64,000 nt of DNA. Origin: an uncultured Rhodospirillales bacterium (GTDB lineage Bacteria > Pseudomonadota > Alphaproteobacteria > Rhodospirillales > UBA2165). This document shows positions 45,002 through 53,842 of this stretch, piece by piece (positions within the stretch are counted from its first letter, which is position 1; the number at the start of each line of letters is the position of its first letter). Under the pieces are notes generated by a model. That model saw only the letters and a program-made list of their open reading frames with translations. It made no database searches and had not been told where the DNA came from. Made by a program: the position numbers and the translations under genes. The stretch spans positions 2,435,364 to 2,499,363 of the forward strand of contig CAJXKD010000001.1 of the NCBI GenBank assembly GCA_913055735.1. Direction: 5' to 3'.

Positions 45002-45064
45002 GACTAAACCGTATAGTTTATTCTAACTAAACCGTACAGTTAAATTTAACTGAACCGTATAGTT
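45002..45064. repeat. Three 17-bp operator-like repeats at exact 23-bp period
   Basis: Copies begin at 45002, 45025 and 45048. The core is AACTAAACCGTATAGTT; copy 1 has a G at the first base, copy 2 has C for T at position 13, copy 3 has G for A at position 5. Within each, AACTA/TAGTT-type ends form a partial dyad. They fill the region just upstream of the exporter and overlap TTGAC at 45000, a possible -35. They probably bind the adjacent TetR protein. Confidence 0.75.
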
Positions 45065-45128
45065 CAAAAATATGTCATCTCGCCCAAAATACCATAGCTG
45101 CCAGGGCGGAGCAAAAGAGGAGCGCGTC

Positions 45129-47507
45129 GTGTCTGAAGGAAACTCTGGCCGGAAACAGCCGAAAAGCGGGTTTGACCGTTGGGTCGTTCAATATACGGAG
45201 CGGCTTCTCGGGCTTCGGTGGGCGGTTATCCTCGCAAGTTTATTGCTGGTTATCGCGTGTGCCATGGGGGCGCCGCGGCTCGGCATCTCCACCGACTATC
45301 GCGATTGGTTCAGTCAGCAGAACCCTCAGCTGCAAGCCTTCGAGGAGCTGCAACGGGTTTATTCGCAAGACGACAATGTGAGTTTCGTTATTAAGCCATC
45401 GAGCGGGGATGTTTTTACACGCCCGTTGCTTTCCGATATTCGCGACCTGACCGAGGCTGCCTGGAAGCTACCCTATGCGCGCCGGGTGAACAGTATCACC
45501 AACTTTCAGCACAGCTATGCCGAAGGGGACGATCTGACGGTTGAGGACCTGATCCGTAACCCCGAGAGCATGACACAAGCCGACATTGACCGGGTCCGTG
45601 AAATCGCGATGAACGACCCCTTACTCCTCGATCAAACCCTCTCGCGGGACGGCACGACAACCAGCGTGAACGTTACGGTCGCGATCCCGGGCAAGGACCC
45701 GCGGGAAAACTCGGAGATCATCGAGGCCGCCAACGAACTCGCCGCGGATTTCCGTGCTCGCCATCCCGATACGCGCGTTGCCCTAACCGGTGTGGTGCCG
45801 CTCAACAATGCTTTCTATCAAACCGGCGTTGACGATTCAGCGACGCTGCTTCCGGCTATGTACGGGTTTCTGCTGCTGGCGATGGTTCTGTTACTGCGGT
45901 CGATTACGGGAACGGTGGCGACGTTAATCGTGATCGGCCTATCGACCGCCGCGGCCATGGGCATCGCCGGCTGGATGGGAATCAAACTGACGCCCGTCTC
46001 ATTCAACGCGCCGACAATCATTCTGACCCTCGCGATCGCCGACTCAATCCATCTGCTGGTCACCATTGCCAAAGAGATGCGGAACGGGGCCACCAAACGT
46101 GATGCGGTCGTCGAAAGCATGCGGATCAATTTCGGTCCCATTTTCCTGACCAGCGTCACGACCATCATCGGCTTTCTCAGCCTGAATTTCTCGGACGCGC
46201 CGCCTTTCCGGGATTTCGGCAACATCACCGCGATGGGTGTCGCGGCGGCGTGGCTGTTCTCCGTTACCTTTCTGCCGGCACTCATTTCCTTGTTGCCCAT
46301 GCGCGCGTCGCAACGCGAGGACCGGCTGACGCGCCGCATGAACGCGCTCGCCGAAGCCATCATCGCTCGGCCGCGTACCGTATTTTTCGGTATGGCCGCG
46401 GTGGCGATTGCATTGATCGCGCTGGTGCCGCGTATTGAACTGAACGATCAGTTTGTCCGGTACTTCGATACCAGCCTCGAGTTCCGCGTCGATTCCGATT
46501 TTGCCTCGGCCAACCTGCCCGGCATCTATCAGGCCAATTGGTCGCTTCCCGCGGATGGCAGCGGCGCCATTAGTGACCCCGATTACCAACGAAAAGTGGA
46601 GGCATTCGGCGATTGGCTGCGCGAACAGCCGGAAGTAAGCCATGTTTCGACGCTGACCGATATTTTCAAACGTCTGAACAAGAATATGCACGGTGACGAT
46701 CCGGCGTATTACCGGCTGGCGGACGAGCGAAACCTCGCCGCGCAATATCTTCTGCTGTTCGAACTGTCCTTGCCCTATGGGCTGGATCTCAACAACCAGA
46801 TCAATGTCGACAAATCGGCCATGCGCACGATCGTCACCCTGCACGATATCACCACCGCGCAGCTACGTGATTTCCAGGCCCGTGCGCGCGGTTGGCTCGA
46901 TGTGAACTTCCCCGAGGTCCCGCCGTCCGCCGACGCGACAGGTGCCTTCAAGATGTTCGCCTATATCTCGGAGCGCAACATCAACGGCATGCTGTTGGGC
47001 ACCTTTATCGCGTTCCTGCTGATCTCGCTGTCGCTGCTAATCGCGCTGCGGAGCATCAAGATCGGCTTCCTCAGTCTGGTGCCCAATCTGATCCCGGCGG
47101 CCATGGCCTTCGGCATCTGGTCGATTGTGGTTGGTCAGGTGGGCCTTGCATCGGCTGTCGTCGTGGCAACCAGCCTCGGCATCGTCGTCGATGCGACCGT
47201 TCACTTCCTCTCCAAATATCTGCGTGCTCGGCGCGAACGCCGGAATTCGGCGGAAGACGCCGTGCGCTATGCCTTCTCGACTGTCGGGACCGCCTTGTGG
47301 GTCGTGTCCGCGATCTTGGTTGTCGGGTTCGGCATTCTTTCCTTGTCCGCTTTCCGCGTGAACAGCGACATGGGCTTGCTGACGGCGATTGCCATCCTCG
47401 CAGCCCTGGCGACGGATTTCCTCCTGCTTCCGGCGTTGCTGCTGCTTGTCGACGGAAAGTCGGCACGGCGTCGGCGTCCGCAGGAAGCGCCGATTCCTGC
47501 GGAATGA
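45129..47507 (+). CDS. MMPL/RND-family transporter
   Basis: 792 aa with two copies of a unit: one early membrane helix (LRWAVILASLLLVIACAMG), a large periplasmic domain, then five to six helices. The second copy starts at about RPRTVFFGMAAVAIALIALVP. It belongs to the MMPL/patched-like group that exports lipids or hydrophobic compounds. GTG 45129 is chosen because GAGGAG lies six bases upstream; the frame from 45072 runs closer to the operator repeats. A LolA-like protein and an outer-membrane barrel follow, probably forming one export route under TetR control. Confidence 0.9.
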   Translation: MSEGNSGRKQPKSGFDRWVVQYTERLLGLRWAVILASLLLVIACAMGAPRLGISTDYRDWFSQQNPQLQAFEELQRVYSQDDNVSFVIKPSSGDVFTRPLLSDIRDLTEAAWKLPYARRVNSITNFQHSYAEGDDLTVEDLIRNPESMTQADIDRVREIAMNDPLLLDQTLSRDGTTTSVNVTVAIPGKDPRENSEIIEAANELAADFRARHPDTRVALTGVVPLNNAFYQTGVDDSATLLPAMYGFLLLAMVLLLRSITGTVATLIVIGLSTAAAMGIAGWMGIKLTPVSFNAPTIILTLAIADSIHLLVTIAKEMRNGATKRDAVVESMRINFGPIFLTSVTTIIGFLSLNFSDAPPFRDFGNITAMGVAAAWLFSVTFLPALISLLPMRASQREDRLTRRMNALAEAIIARPRTVFFGMAAVAIALIALVPRIELNDQFVRYFDTSLEFRVDSDFASANLPGIYQANWSLPADGSGAISDPDYQRKVEAFGDWLREQPEVSHVSTLTDIFKRLNKNMHGDDPAYYRLADERNLAAQYLLLFELSLPYGLDLNNQINVDKSAMRTIVTLHDITTAQLRDFQARARGWLDVNFPEVPPSADATGAFKMFAYISERNINGMLLGTFIAFLLISLSLLIALRSIKIGFLSLVPNLIPAAMAFGIWSIVVGQVGLASAVVVATSLGIVVDATVHFLSKYLRARRERRNSAEDAVRYAFSTVGTALWVVSAILVVGFGILSLSAFRVNSDMGLLTAIAILAALATDFLLLPALLLLVDGKSARRRRPQEAPIPAE

Positions 47508-47534
47508 CGTGAAACCCAAATTGAAGGAACAGTC

Positions 47535-48332
47535 ATGATGTTTAAACCACTTGTTTTGGGCCTTGCATTGGCCGCCGTCCTAGCAGTAACCCCGGTCCTT
47601 GCCGAAACGCCCCAGGAAAAAGGCAGGACCATCGCGGAAGAAGCCGACCGGCGTGACCTTGGCTGGCGCGACAGCGAAAGCCAGTTGAAGATGGTCCTGA
47701 GGAATAGCCAAGGCGAGACCAGTACGCGCGAGCTGCGGCTGCAATCTCTCGAAGTGTCTCTCAAAGGGTACGGCGATAAAAGCCTAACGGTCTTCGACCG
47801 TCCCCGGGACATTGAAGGCACGGCCTTTCTCTCGCATACCAAGATCACCGAGCCGGACGATCAATGGCTTTATCTGCCGGCGGTCAAGCGCGTCAAAAGG
47901 ATCTCGTCGGTTAACAAGTCGGGATCTTTCGTCGGTAGTGAATTTTCCTACGAAGACTTGGTCAGTAACGAGGTCGATCGCTACGCCTATACCTATCTCA
48001 TGGATGAACCCTGCGGCGCGCTCGAGTGCTTCGTGGTGGAACGTATCCCCGTTTACGAAAACTCCGGCTATACGCGTCAGGTCGTCTGGGTGGACAAGCA
48101 GGAGTACCGGATCATGAAGGTCAATTATTATGACCGGAAAAACGCGCTTCTGAAGACCCTAACGCTATCCGGCTATCGCAGGTATCTGGACAAATATTGG
48201 CGCGCCCACACCCTGCAGATGGAGAACGTTCAGACGGGGAAGAGCACGCTTCTGGAGTTTAGTGACTACGTCTTCCAGAGCGGCATCAGCGACTCCCTGT
48301 TCACACCGCAGCGCTTGAAACGGGTCCGCTAG
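47535..48332 (+). CDS. LolA-like outer membrane lipoprotein-sorting protein
   Basis: 265 aa with signal peptide MFKPLVLGLALAAVLAVTPVLA and a LolA-like half-barrel: LKMVLRNSQGETSTRELRLQ, DDQWLYLPAVKRVKRISS, GSFVGSEFSYEDLVS and a late FSDYVFQSGISDSLFTPQRL. Such proteins accompany MMPL pumps and probably carry a lipid or lipoprotein across the periplasm. It begins 27 bp after the pump gene and 15 bp before the barrel gene. Confidence 0.88.
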   Translation: MMFKPLVLGLALAAVLAVTPVLAETPQEKGRTIAEEADRRDLGWRDSESQLKMVLRNSQGETSTRELRLQSLEVSLKGYGDKSLTVFDRPRDIEGTAFLSHTKITEPDDQWLYLPAVKRVKRISSVNKSGSFVGSEFSYEDLVSNEVDRYAYTYLMDEPCGALECFVVERIPVYENSGYTRQVVWVDKQEYRIMKVNYYDRKNALLKTLTLSGYRRYLDKYWRAHTLQMENVQTGKSTLLEFSDYVFQSGISDSLFTPQRLKRVR

Positions 48333-48347
48333 GCGGGACGGTATCTC

Positions 48348-49559
48348 ATGCGTTTGTTTGCTCGGCTGTTTGCGGCGGTCATCGTCCTGTTGGATGCCGC
48401 TGGTGCGATGGCGGGAGAGTTGGATCTTTCCGCCGTGGTCGCAGGCGAGGTGCGTGCCTTCCCCCACGCGCCCGCATTCGCTGACCAGGATGATGCAACG
48501 CTCTCGCCATCGCTGATTTTCGAGCCCGAGGCCGTTTGGGAGTCGGAGAGCAGCGCGGACCGGTTCACGTTCCAGCCCTTCTTCCACGCGGATGCGGACG
48601 ATTCAAACCGGACCCATGCCGATATCCGCATCGCAAACTGGCTCCATCGCGGCGACGATTGGGATTTAATTGCCGGTATCGGTAAGGTCTTCTGGGGCGT
48701 GACCGAATCCCGCCATCTCGTCGATATCGTCAATCAAACCGATCTCGTGGAGAATATCGACGGCGAGGACAAACTTGGTCAGCCGATGATCAACCTCAAT
48801 CGTCATACCGCCATCGGCACGATCGGTCTGTTTGTTCTGCCGGGGTTTCGCGAACGAACCTTTCCAGACGCGCGCGCGCGACTTCGGGGGCCGTTATCCG
48901 TAGACAGCGATCTTGCGACCTATGATGCGTCGGCGGGGAGGGGACATGTGGATTTCGCCGCACGCTGGGGGACCAACTTCGGCGATTGGGATGTGGGTCT
49001 CAGCCATTTCTACGGTACCAGCCGCGAGCCGCGCCTCATCCGCACGACAAAAGCCGATGGCGGCGTGGTCCTAGCACCGCACTACGATCTGATCCAGCAA
49101 ACGGGTCTCGATCTGCAGAACACGACCGACGCCTTACTGTCGAAGCTGGAGGTAGTGACGCGCACGGGACATGGGGACCGGTTCGTCGCCTATGTCGCCG
49201 GCATTGAATACACCCTCTATCAGATTTTCGACGGTGATAGCGATCTTGGGCTCCTCGCCGAACATCAGTATGACGGACGAGACGAAAGCAACGCGCCTGC
49301 GACCTTGAACAACAACGATCTGTTTGTCGGCGCCCGTTGGACGCTCAACGACACGCAGGACACGTCGTTGCTGGCCGGTGCCGTTGTCGATCTCGAGGTC
49401 GGCACCCAATTATTCTCCATCGAGGCGGAGCGCCGTATCGGAGATCGCATGAAGCTGGAATTGGAAGGTCGGTTCTCAGCTAACGTCGCATCCGATGATC
49501 CCGCGGCGGGTCTGCGTGATGACGACTCCGTAACCCTCAGGCTTAGCGTGTATTTCTAG
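48348..49559 (+). CDS. Predicted outer-membrane beta-barrel protein of the export cassette
   Basis: 403 aa with a signal peptide (MRLFARLFAAVIVLLDAAGAMA). The mature part alternates polar and hydrophobic residues in short strands (for example RFTFQPFFHADA, WDLIAGIGKVFWG, KLELEGRFSANV) and ends in a terminal phenylalanine (LRLSVYF), as outer-membrane barrels do. No porin family is recognised with certainty. Being last in an operon with an MMPL pump and a LolA-like protein, it could be the exit or insertion site at the outer membrane. It overlaps the convergent yaiI-like gene by 4 bp. Confidence 0.7.
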   Translation: MRLFARLFAAVIVLLDAAGAMAGELDLSAVVAGEVRAFPHAPAFADQDDATLSPSLIFEPEAVWESESSADRFTFQPFFHADADDSNRTHADIRIANWLHRGDDWDLIAGIGKVFWGVTESRHLVDIVNQTDLVENIDGEDKLGQPMINLNRHTAIGTIGLFVLPGFRERTFPDARARLRGPLSVDSDLATYDASAGRGHVDFAARWGTNFGDWDVGLSHFYGTSREPRLIRTTKADGGVVLAPHYDLIQQTGLDLQNTTDALLSKLEVVTRTGHGDRFVAYVAGIEYTLYQIFDGDSDLGLLAEHQYDGRDESNAPATLNNNDLFVGARWTLNDTQDTSLLAGAVVDLEVGTQLFSIEAERRIGDRMKLELEGRFSANVASDDPAAGLRDDDSVTLRLSVYF

Positions 49560-49999
49560 CGCGCCGCTTGGACCGCCGCTTCCAGGGCATTTAGGAATTG
49601 CGAGCGGTCTTTTTTGCTGAAGGAACGCGGGCCACCGGTGATGGCACCGCTTTCGCGAAGGCCGGTCATCAGATCGCGCGTGGCAAGCGCCATACCGATG
49701 GATTTTTCGTCCAAGGGCTCGCCGTTGGGTTTGATCACCAAAGCGCCGGCCTTCACGCACCGCGCGGCAAGGGGAATGTCGTTGGTGATGGCGATGTCGC
49801 CATTGCCGATATGGTCCGCAATCCAATCGTCGGCGGCATCCGGTCCGGGCGGCACGATCACGAGCTGGATGAGCGGATTGCCGGGGGGCCTCACCCCGCC
49901 GTCGGTCACCAGATAGGTTTTCAGGGCATGGCGTTCGGCGACCCGGATGATCTCGTCCTTGACGGGACAGGCATCGGCGTCGACATAGATTTCCGTCAT
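49556..49999 (-). CDS. YaiI/YqxD (DUF188) family protein
   Basis: 147 aa. It starts MTEIYVDADACPVKDEIIRVAERH and carries DDWIADHIGNGDIAITNDIPLAARCV and RSFSKKDRSQFLNALE, which define the YaiI/YqxD family. The DxD-like start and ITND resemble PIN-type nucleases, but no function is established. It is the gene that converges on the outer-membrane barrel gene; the next gene on the strand is an EamA exporter 16 bp upstream. Confidence 0.92.
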   Translation of the reverse strand: MTEIYVDADACPVKDEIIRVAERHALKTYLVTDGGVRPPGNPLIQLVIVPPGPDAADDWIADHIGNGDIAITNDIPLAARCVKAGALVIKPNGEPLDEKSIGMALATRDLMTGLRESGAITGGPRSFSKKDRSQFLNALEAAVQAAR

Positions 50000-50015
50000 C
50001 TTCTATACGCCAACG

Positions 50016-50945
50016 TCAGTGGGGAAAGCGCAGAGGCGCGGGGGAAGGTTCGGATTCCGCCGGCGGTGTCGGTTGGGCCGTATGACGTTCGCGATAAGTA
50101 AAATAGGTCGAGCTTGCAAAAATCACCGTGCCCCCGACGATGGTCCACACGGTCGGCACCTCGGAGAAAACGACGAAGCCCAGCAAGCTCGCCCAAAGCA
50201 GCTTGGTGAAATCGAAGGGCATGACCAAGGTCGCGTCCGCGCGCTTCATGGATTGAGCGAACATGATCTGGCCAACGGTGCCAAGGGCGGCGATGACCGC
50301 CATCCATCCCATCTGCTCCCAGGTCGGCCATTGCCAGACGAACAGGGCGGGCGGGAAGGTAAAAAGCGTCAAGAAGGCAAGCCCGTAAATGGTGATGGTG
50401 ACCGGCGAATCGGTGCGCGACAGGAACTTGATCACCAGCACTGCCGCGCCCCAACTGGCCGCCGAGCCGAGCGCCACCAATGCGCTGGCATCGATGACCT
50501 CGATCCCCGGCCGCAGGATAATCAGCGCGCCGGAAAAACCGATGATCAGGCTCATGATCCGGCGCGGGCCAAGCCGTTCCTTGAGGATGGGCACGGCGAG
50601 TATCGCGACGAACAGCGGCGTGGTGAAACTGAGTGCCGCGAGTTCCGATAAGGGCATCAAACCGAGGGCGACGAAATAAAGGATCATGGCGGCGGCGTTG
50701 AAGGCGCCGCGAAGTGCCATCAAACCGATGCGCCGCGTCCTCAGGGGTTCGATCCCATAACGTATCAGCAGCGGCAGCAACATGGTGACGCCAATGACGT
50801 TGCGCAGAAAGGCGATCTCGAACGGGTGCAGGTCGCCCGATTGGGTGCGCACGATGGTCGACATGGAGGTGAGCAACATGGTTGCCCCGACCATGAGCAA
50901 AATGCCTTGGACGTTGGCCGAAAGCTTGTCGCCGGTCTTCGTCAT
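50016..50945 (-). CDS. EamA/DMT-family membrane exporter
   Basis: 309 aa with ten hydrophobic segments in two EamA repeats; the first includes AFLRNVIGVTMLLPLLIRYG and the second GSAASWGAAVLVIKFLSRTD. These are drug/metabolite exporters with unknown cargo. It precedes the yaiI-like gene by 16 bp on the same strand, and the two may be co-transcribed. The start is ATG 50945. Confidence 0.9.
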   Translation of the reverse strand: MTKTGDKLSANVQGILLMVGATMLLTSMSTIVRTQSGDLHPFEIAFLRNVIGVTMLLPLLIRYGIEPLRTRRIGLMALRGAFNAAAMILYFVALGLMPLSELAALSFTTPLFVAILAVPILKERLGPRRIMSLIIGFSGALIILRPGIEVIDASALVALGSAASWGAAVLVIKFLSRTDSPVTITIYGLAFLTLFTFPPALFVWQWPTWEQMGWMAVIAALGTVGQIMFAQSMKRADATLVMPFDFTKLLWASLLGFVVFSEVPTVWTIVGGTVIFASSTYFTYRERHTAQPTPPAESEPSPAPLRFPH

Positions 50946-51062
50946 GCCGTGCGTCCCGTGAAGCGGATCAGTATTCGATCCTCATATCTTGAAGTATCCG
51001 CGACGTTCCGGCGAACCGATCCGTCAAACTGTCCGCCAGGCGCGCCGTAAGGTCCCGCGCTC

Positions 51063-51407
51063 CTAATTCCCGATTTGGTAGATCCAGCGCGCGATATCGC
51101 TTTCGAGCGGGAAGGACAGCATGCCCATTACTTCATACCCGAGCAGCCACGGCATCAGGTAGAAGCGGAACATGAAAAAGAACCAGGCGACGTAGAGCGG
51201 TACCAAGGGCCGGACCAGAAAACTGGGCGTGATGAAGGAAAATAAGTTCAAGAGCGGGTTGGTCGTCCGAACGAAGACCCGCATGAAGAAGAAATTTGAA
51301 TCCTCGGGCAGAAACAGGTTCATGGCGGCCCGGCCGACCAATGTCCACATGATCATGCCGAGGATATAGTCGACGACCAGGACCCAAAGCGGAAAAACGG
51401 TTTCCAC
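51063..51407 (-). CDS. Small inner-membrane protein, unknown
   Basis: 114 aa from GTG 51407 (GGGGAG seven bases upstream); an in-frame TTG at 51422 is less likely. Three hydrophobic stretches are visible: PLWVLVVDYILGMIMWTLVG, NPLLNLFSFITP with LVRPLVPLYVAWFFFMFRFYL, and a shorter one near the C-terminus. There is some resemblance in layout to YggT-like proteins, but I do not assign it. It lies between the EamA exporter and the symporter terminator. Confidence 0.6.
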   Translation of the reverse strand: METVFPLWVLVVDYILGMIMWTLVGRAAMNLFLPEDSNFFFMRVFVRTTNPLLNLFSFITPSFLVRPLVPLYVAWFFFMFRFYLMPWLLGYEVMGMLSFPLESDIARWIYQIGN

Positions 51408-51457
51408 GGACGAACTCCCCAATGTTCGGTTACGTATTGTTGCTCACAGTATAGGCG

Positions 51458-51491
51458 AAAAAATCGGGGCGAAGCAGAAGCTTCGCCCCGA
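51458..51491 (-). terminator. Strong terminator of the symporter operon
   Basis: TCGGGGCGAAGC (51464-51475) and GCTTCGCCCCGA (51480-51491) pair perfectly over 12 bp with a 4-nt loop. In the minus direction the stem is followed by six T (51463-51458). It ends the transcript of the symporter and DUF4212 genes. Confidence 0.93.
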
Positions 51492-51512
51492 CCGTTAGAG
51501 AAGTCGCAGGAA

Positions 51513-53327
51513 TTAGTGTTCTGCGGACAGAATGGTTGCACCCTTGGGAATGCGCATTTCGTCGACCATGCGCTGGGTTTCCTCGTCGGGTTCCTTGGTC
51601 ATCATGGTTACCACGACCATGCACACTAGGCTTACCGGCATGCCGATAATACCGAAGCGCAGATGATCGATGCCCATCCACGGATCGCCACCGGCAAAGC
51701 GTACGTAGTAGAGGTACGCCGTTCCGGCCACAAACCCGCCGATCATGCCCGCAACCGCGCCCGCGGTGTTGGCCCGTTTCCACCAGATGCCGAGCACCAA
51801 GGGGAAGAACAAGCCGGAGCAGGCGAAGTCGAAGGCCCAGGCCACGGCACCCAGAATGCTCGTCAGCTTCAAGCTGGCGATGAAGGCGCCGAGGGCACCG
51901 ATGGCTAGCAGCAGAACACGCGCCGTCAACAAACGTTTCCGGGTATCGGCCCGCGGGTCGATCATCTTGTAGTACAGATCGTGTGACAGGGCGTTGGCGA
52001 TGGCGAGCAGCAGACCGTCGGCCGTCGACATGGCGGCAGCCATACCGCCCGCGGCGACAAGGCCCGAGATCACGTACGGCAGACCGGCTATTTCCGGCGT
52101 TGCCAGCACGACGATATCAGCGCGCATGAAGAACTCATTGATCTGCAGGATACCGTCACCATTGGAATCGGAGACCCTCAGGAAGTTGACCTCGCTCCAT
52201 TTCTGGACCCAATCGAGCGCCTGAACGTCACTGATTGCCTTGCCGATGATGCCCGTCGCCAAGTTGGGATCGAGGACCTGCAACTTGGTGAAGGTGGCCA
52301 ATGCCGGTGCCGTGAAGTACAGCAGGAAGATGAACAGCAGCGACCATGCCACCGACTGACGCGCCGCCCGGACGGACGGGGTGGTGAAATACCGCATCAG
52401 GATGTGTGGCAAGGATGCCGTGCCTGCCATCATGCAGATCGCCAGGGTCACGAACTTCCAAGACGATAGCCACCCTTCGCCCGCACCGGCATGGCTGTTC
52501 ACCAGTGTCGAAAGGCCGGCAAAGGTTTCCGTTGCCTTGAGAGTACCCACCTGCCATTGCGTTTCCAACTCGCCGAGACGCGCGATCGCGTCGCCATAGG
52601 CGAATTGCGGGATGACCCCGAAGCCCTGCTTGTTGGACATCCAGATCACCGGGACCAGGTAGGCGATGATCAGCACGATGTACTGAGCCACCTGTGTCCA
52701 GGTCACCGCCCGCATACCGCCGAGCATGGAGCAAAGCAGGATGCCGAGGAGACCGAACCACACGCCGAGCTCGAAGGGAATTTCGAGAGCGCGGGAGGCG
52801 ATGGTGCCGGTAGCGTTGATCTGCGCCGTCACATAGGTGAAGGACGCCACCACGAGGACGATGACCGCACAGAGGCGGGCCAAATTGCCGCCGTACCGCG
52901 TACCGATATAGTCGGGCACGGTATAGCAGCCGAACTTACGCAGATAGGGGGCCATCAGCGACGCGACAAGCACGTAACCGCCGGTCCACCCGACCACGAA
53001 GGCGAGATAGCCATGTCCGCCGAAGTAGATACCGCCCGCCATGGCGACGAACGATGCGCCCGACATCCAGTCGGCCGCGGTCGCCATACCATTGAAGACG
53101 GCAGGCACTTGTCGGCCGGCGACATAATAGGCTTCCACCTGCATGGTTCGTGAGAGCCAGCCGATCGCGGCATAGATGAAGATGGTGAACAAAACGAACA
53201 GAAGGCCGATGGCTTCCGCGCTCATCCCCATCTGCTCGAGAACCGCCATCAACAAGATGAAGACGATGAATCCGCCCGTATAAAGACCATAGATCTTGGG
53301 CAGGTTGTCGATGAAATTGCCTTTCAT
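51513..53327 (-). CDS. Sodium:solute symporter, ActP-like (VC_2705 subfamily)
   Basis: 604 aa, about 13 membrane segments. SSS-family blocks are YYVAGRQVPAVFNGMATAADWMSGASFVAMAGGIYFGG and FTYVTAQINATGTIASRAL. A DUF4212 protein is encoded just upstream, the usual partner of this subfamily, which probably takes up acetate or other short monocarboxylates with sodium. A perfect terminator follows. ATG 53327 follows AGGAGAGG. Confidence 0.92.
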   Translation of the reverse strand: MKGNFIDNLPKIYGLYTGGFIVFILLMAVLEQMGMSAEAIGLLFVLFTIFIYAAIGWLSRTMQVEAYYVAGRQVPAVFNGMATAADWMSGASFVAMAGGIYFGGHGYLAFVVGWTGGYVLVASLMAPYLRKFGCYTVPDYIGTRYGGNLARLCAVIVLVVASFTYVTAQINATGTIASRALEIPFELGVWFGLLGILLCSMLGGMRAVTWTQVAQYIVLIIAYLVPVIWMSNKQGFGVIPQFAYGDAIARLGELETQWQVGTLKATETFAGLSTLVNSHAGAGEGWLSSWKFVTLAICMMAGTASLPHILMRYFTTPSVRAARQSVAWSLLFIFLLYFTAPALATFTKLQVLDPNLATGIIGKAISDVQALDWVQKWSEVNFLRVSDSNGDGILQINEFFMRADIVVLATPEIAGLPYVISGLVAAGGMAAAMSTADGLLLAIANALSHDLYYKMIDPRADTRKRLLTARVLLLAIGALGAFIASLKLTSILGAVAWAFDFACSGLFFPLVLGIWWKRANTAGAVAGMIGGFVAGTAYLYYVRFAGGDPWMGIDHLRFGIIGMPVSLVCMVVVTMMTKEPDEETQRMVDEMRIPKGATILSAEH

Positions 53328-53349
53328 TGTACCTCTCCTGCTTCTCTAT

Positions 53350-53619
53350 CTATTGGTCGTCTTCGGCGACGCCGAACTCTTCGTCGATCTTGTTCTGCTT
53401 ATACGCGAGGTAGAAAATCAGAACGACGAAAACGACCAGCGAGCCTTGAGCGGCCATGTAGTAGCCGAGTGGAAAGCCAAGAAAGGACATTGTGTTGAGC
53501 GCATTGGCGAACCAAGGCACCACAAGTGAGAAAATGAACCAAAGCACAAGGATACCGATGGTCAGGTTCCTGGTCTTGGCCCAGTGCGCTTGACGCGCGT
53601 CTGACGTAGTCTCGGACAT
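53350..53619 (-). CDS. DUF4212 small membrane protein, symporter partner
   Basis: 89 aa with two hydrophobic helices (NLTIGILVLWFIFSLVVPWF and AAQGSLVVFVVLIFYLAY) and the LGFPLGYYMAAQGS motif of DUF4212. It is 22 bp before the SSS symporter gene and is the accessory subunit typical for it. The SD is TTTAGGGGGA. Confidence 0.92.
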   Translation of the reverse strand: MSETTSDARQAHWAKTRNLTIGILVLWFIFSLVVPWFANALNTMSFLGFPLGYYMAAQGSLVVFVVLIFYLAYKQNKIDEEFGVAEDDQ

Positions 53620-53842
53620 GAAATCCCCCTAAAGTTTTCACCACACAACCGCCAAACTGCTGTACCAACGGTCTAGCGATCAGAATAACTCATGAAGCGA
53701 GATATGCTTTTAGCTGCTTTTTGTTCCCTGTTTTGTTGCCGGCACTTGCGAAATTACTCATATGCAGGTTCAACAACGAGTATCCTAAGGGTATTTTCTG
53801 ATTGGGGTAAAGTGACATAAAACAATTGAGTCAAAAAATATC

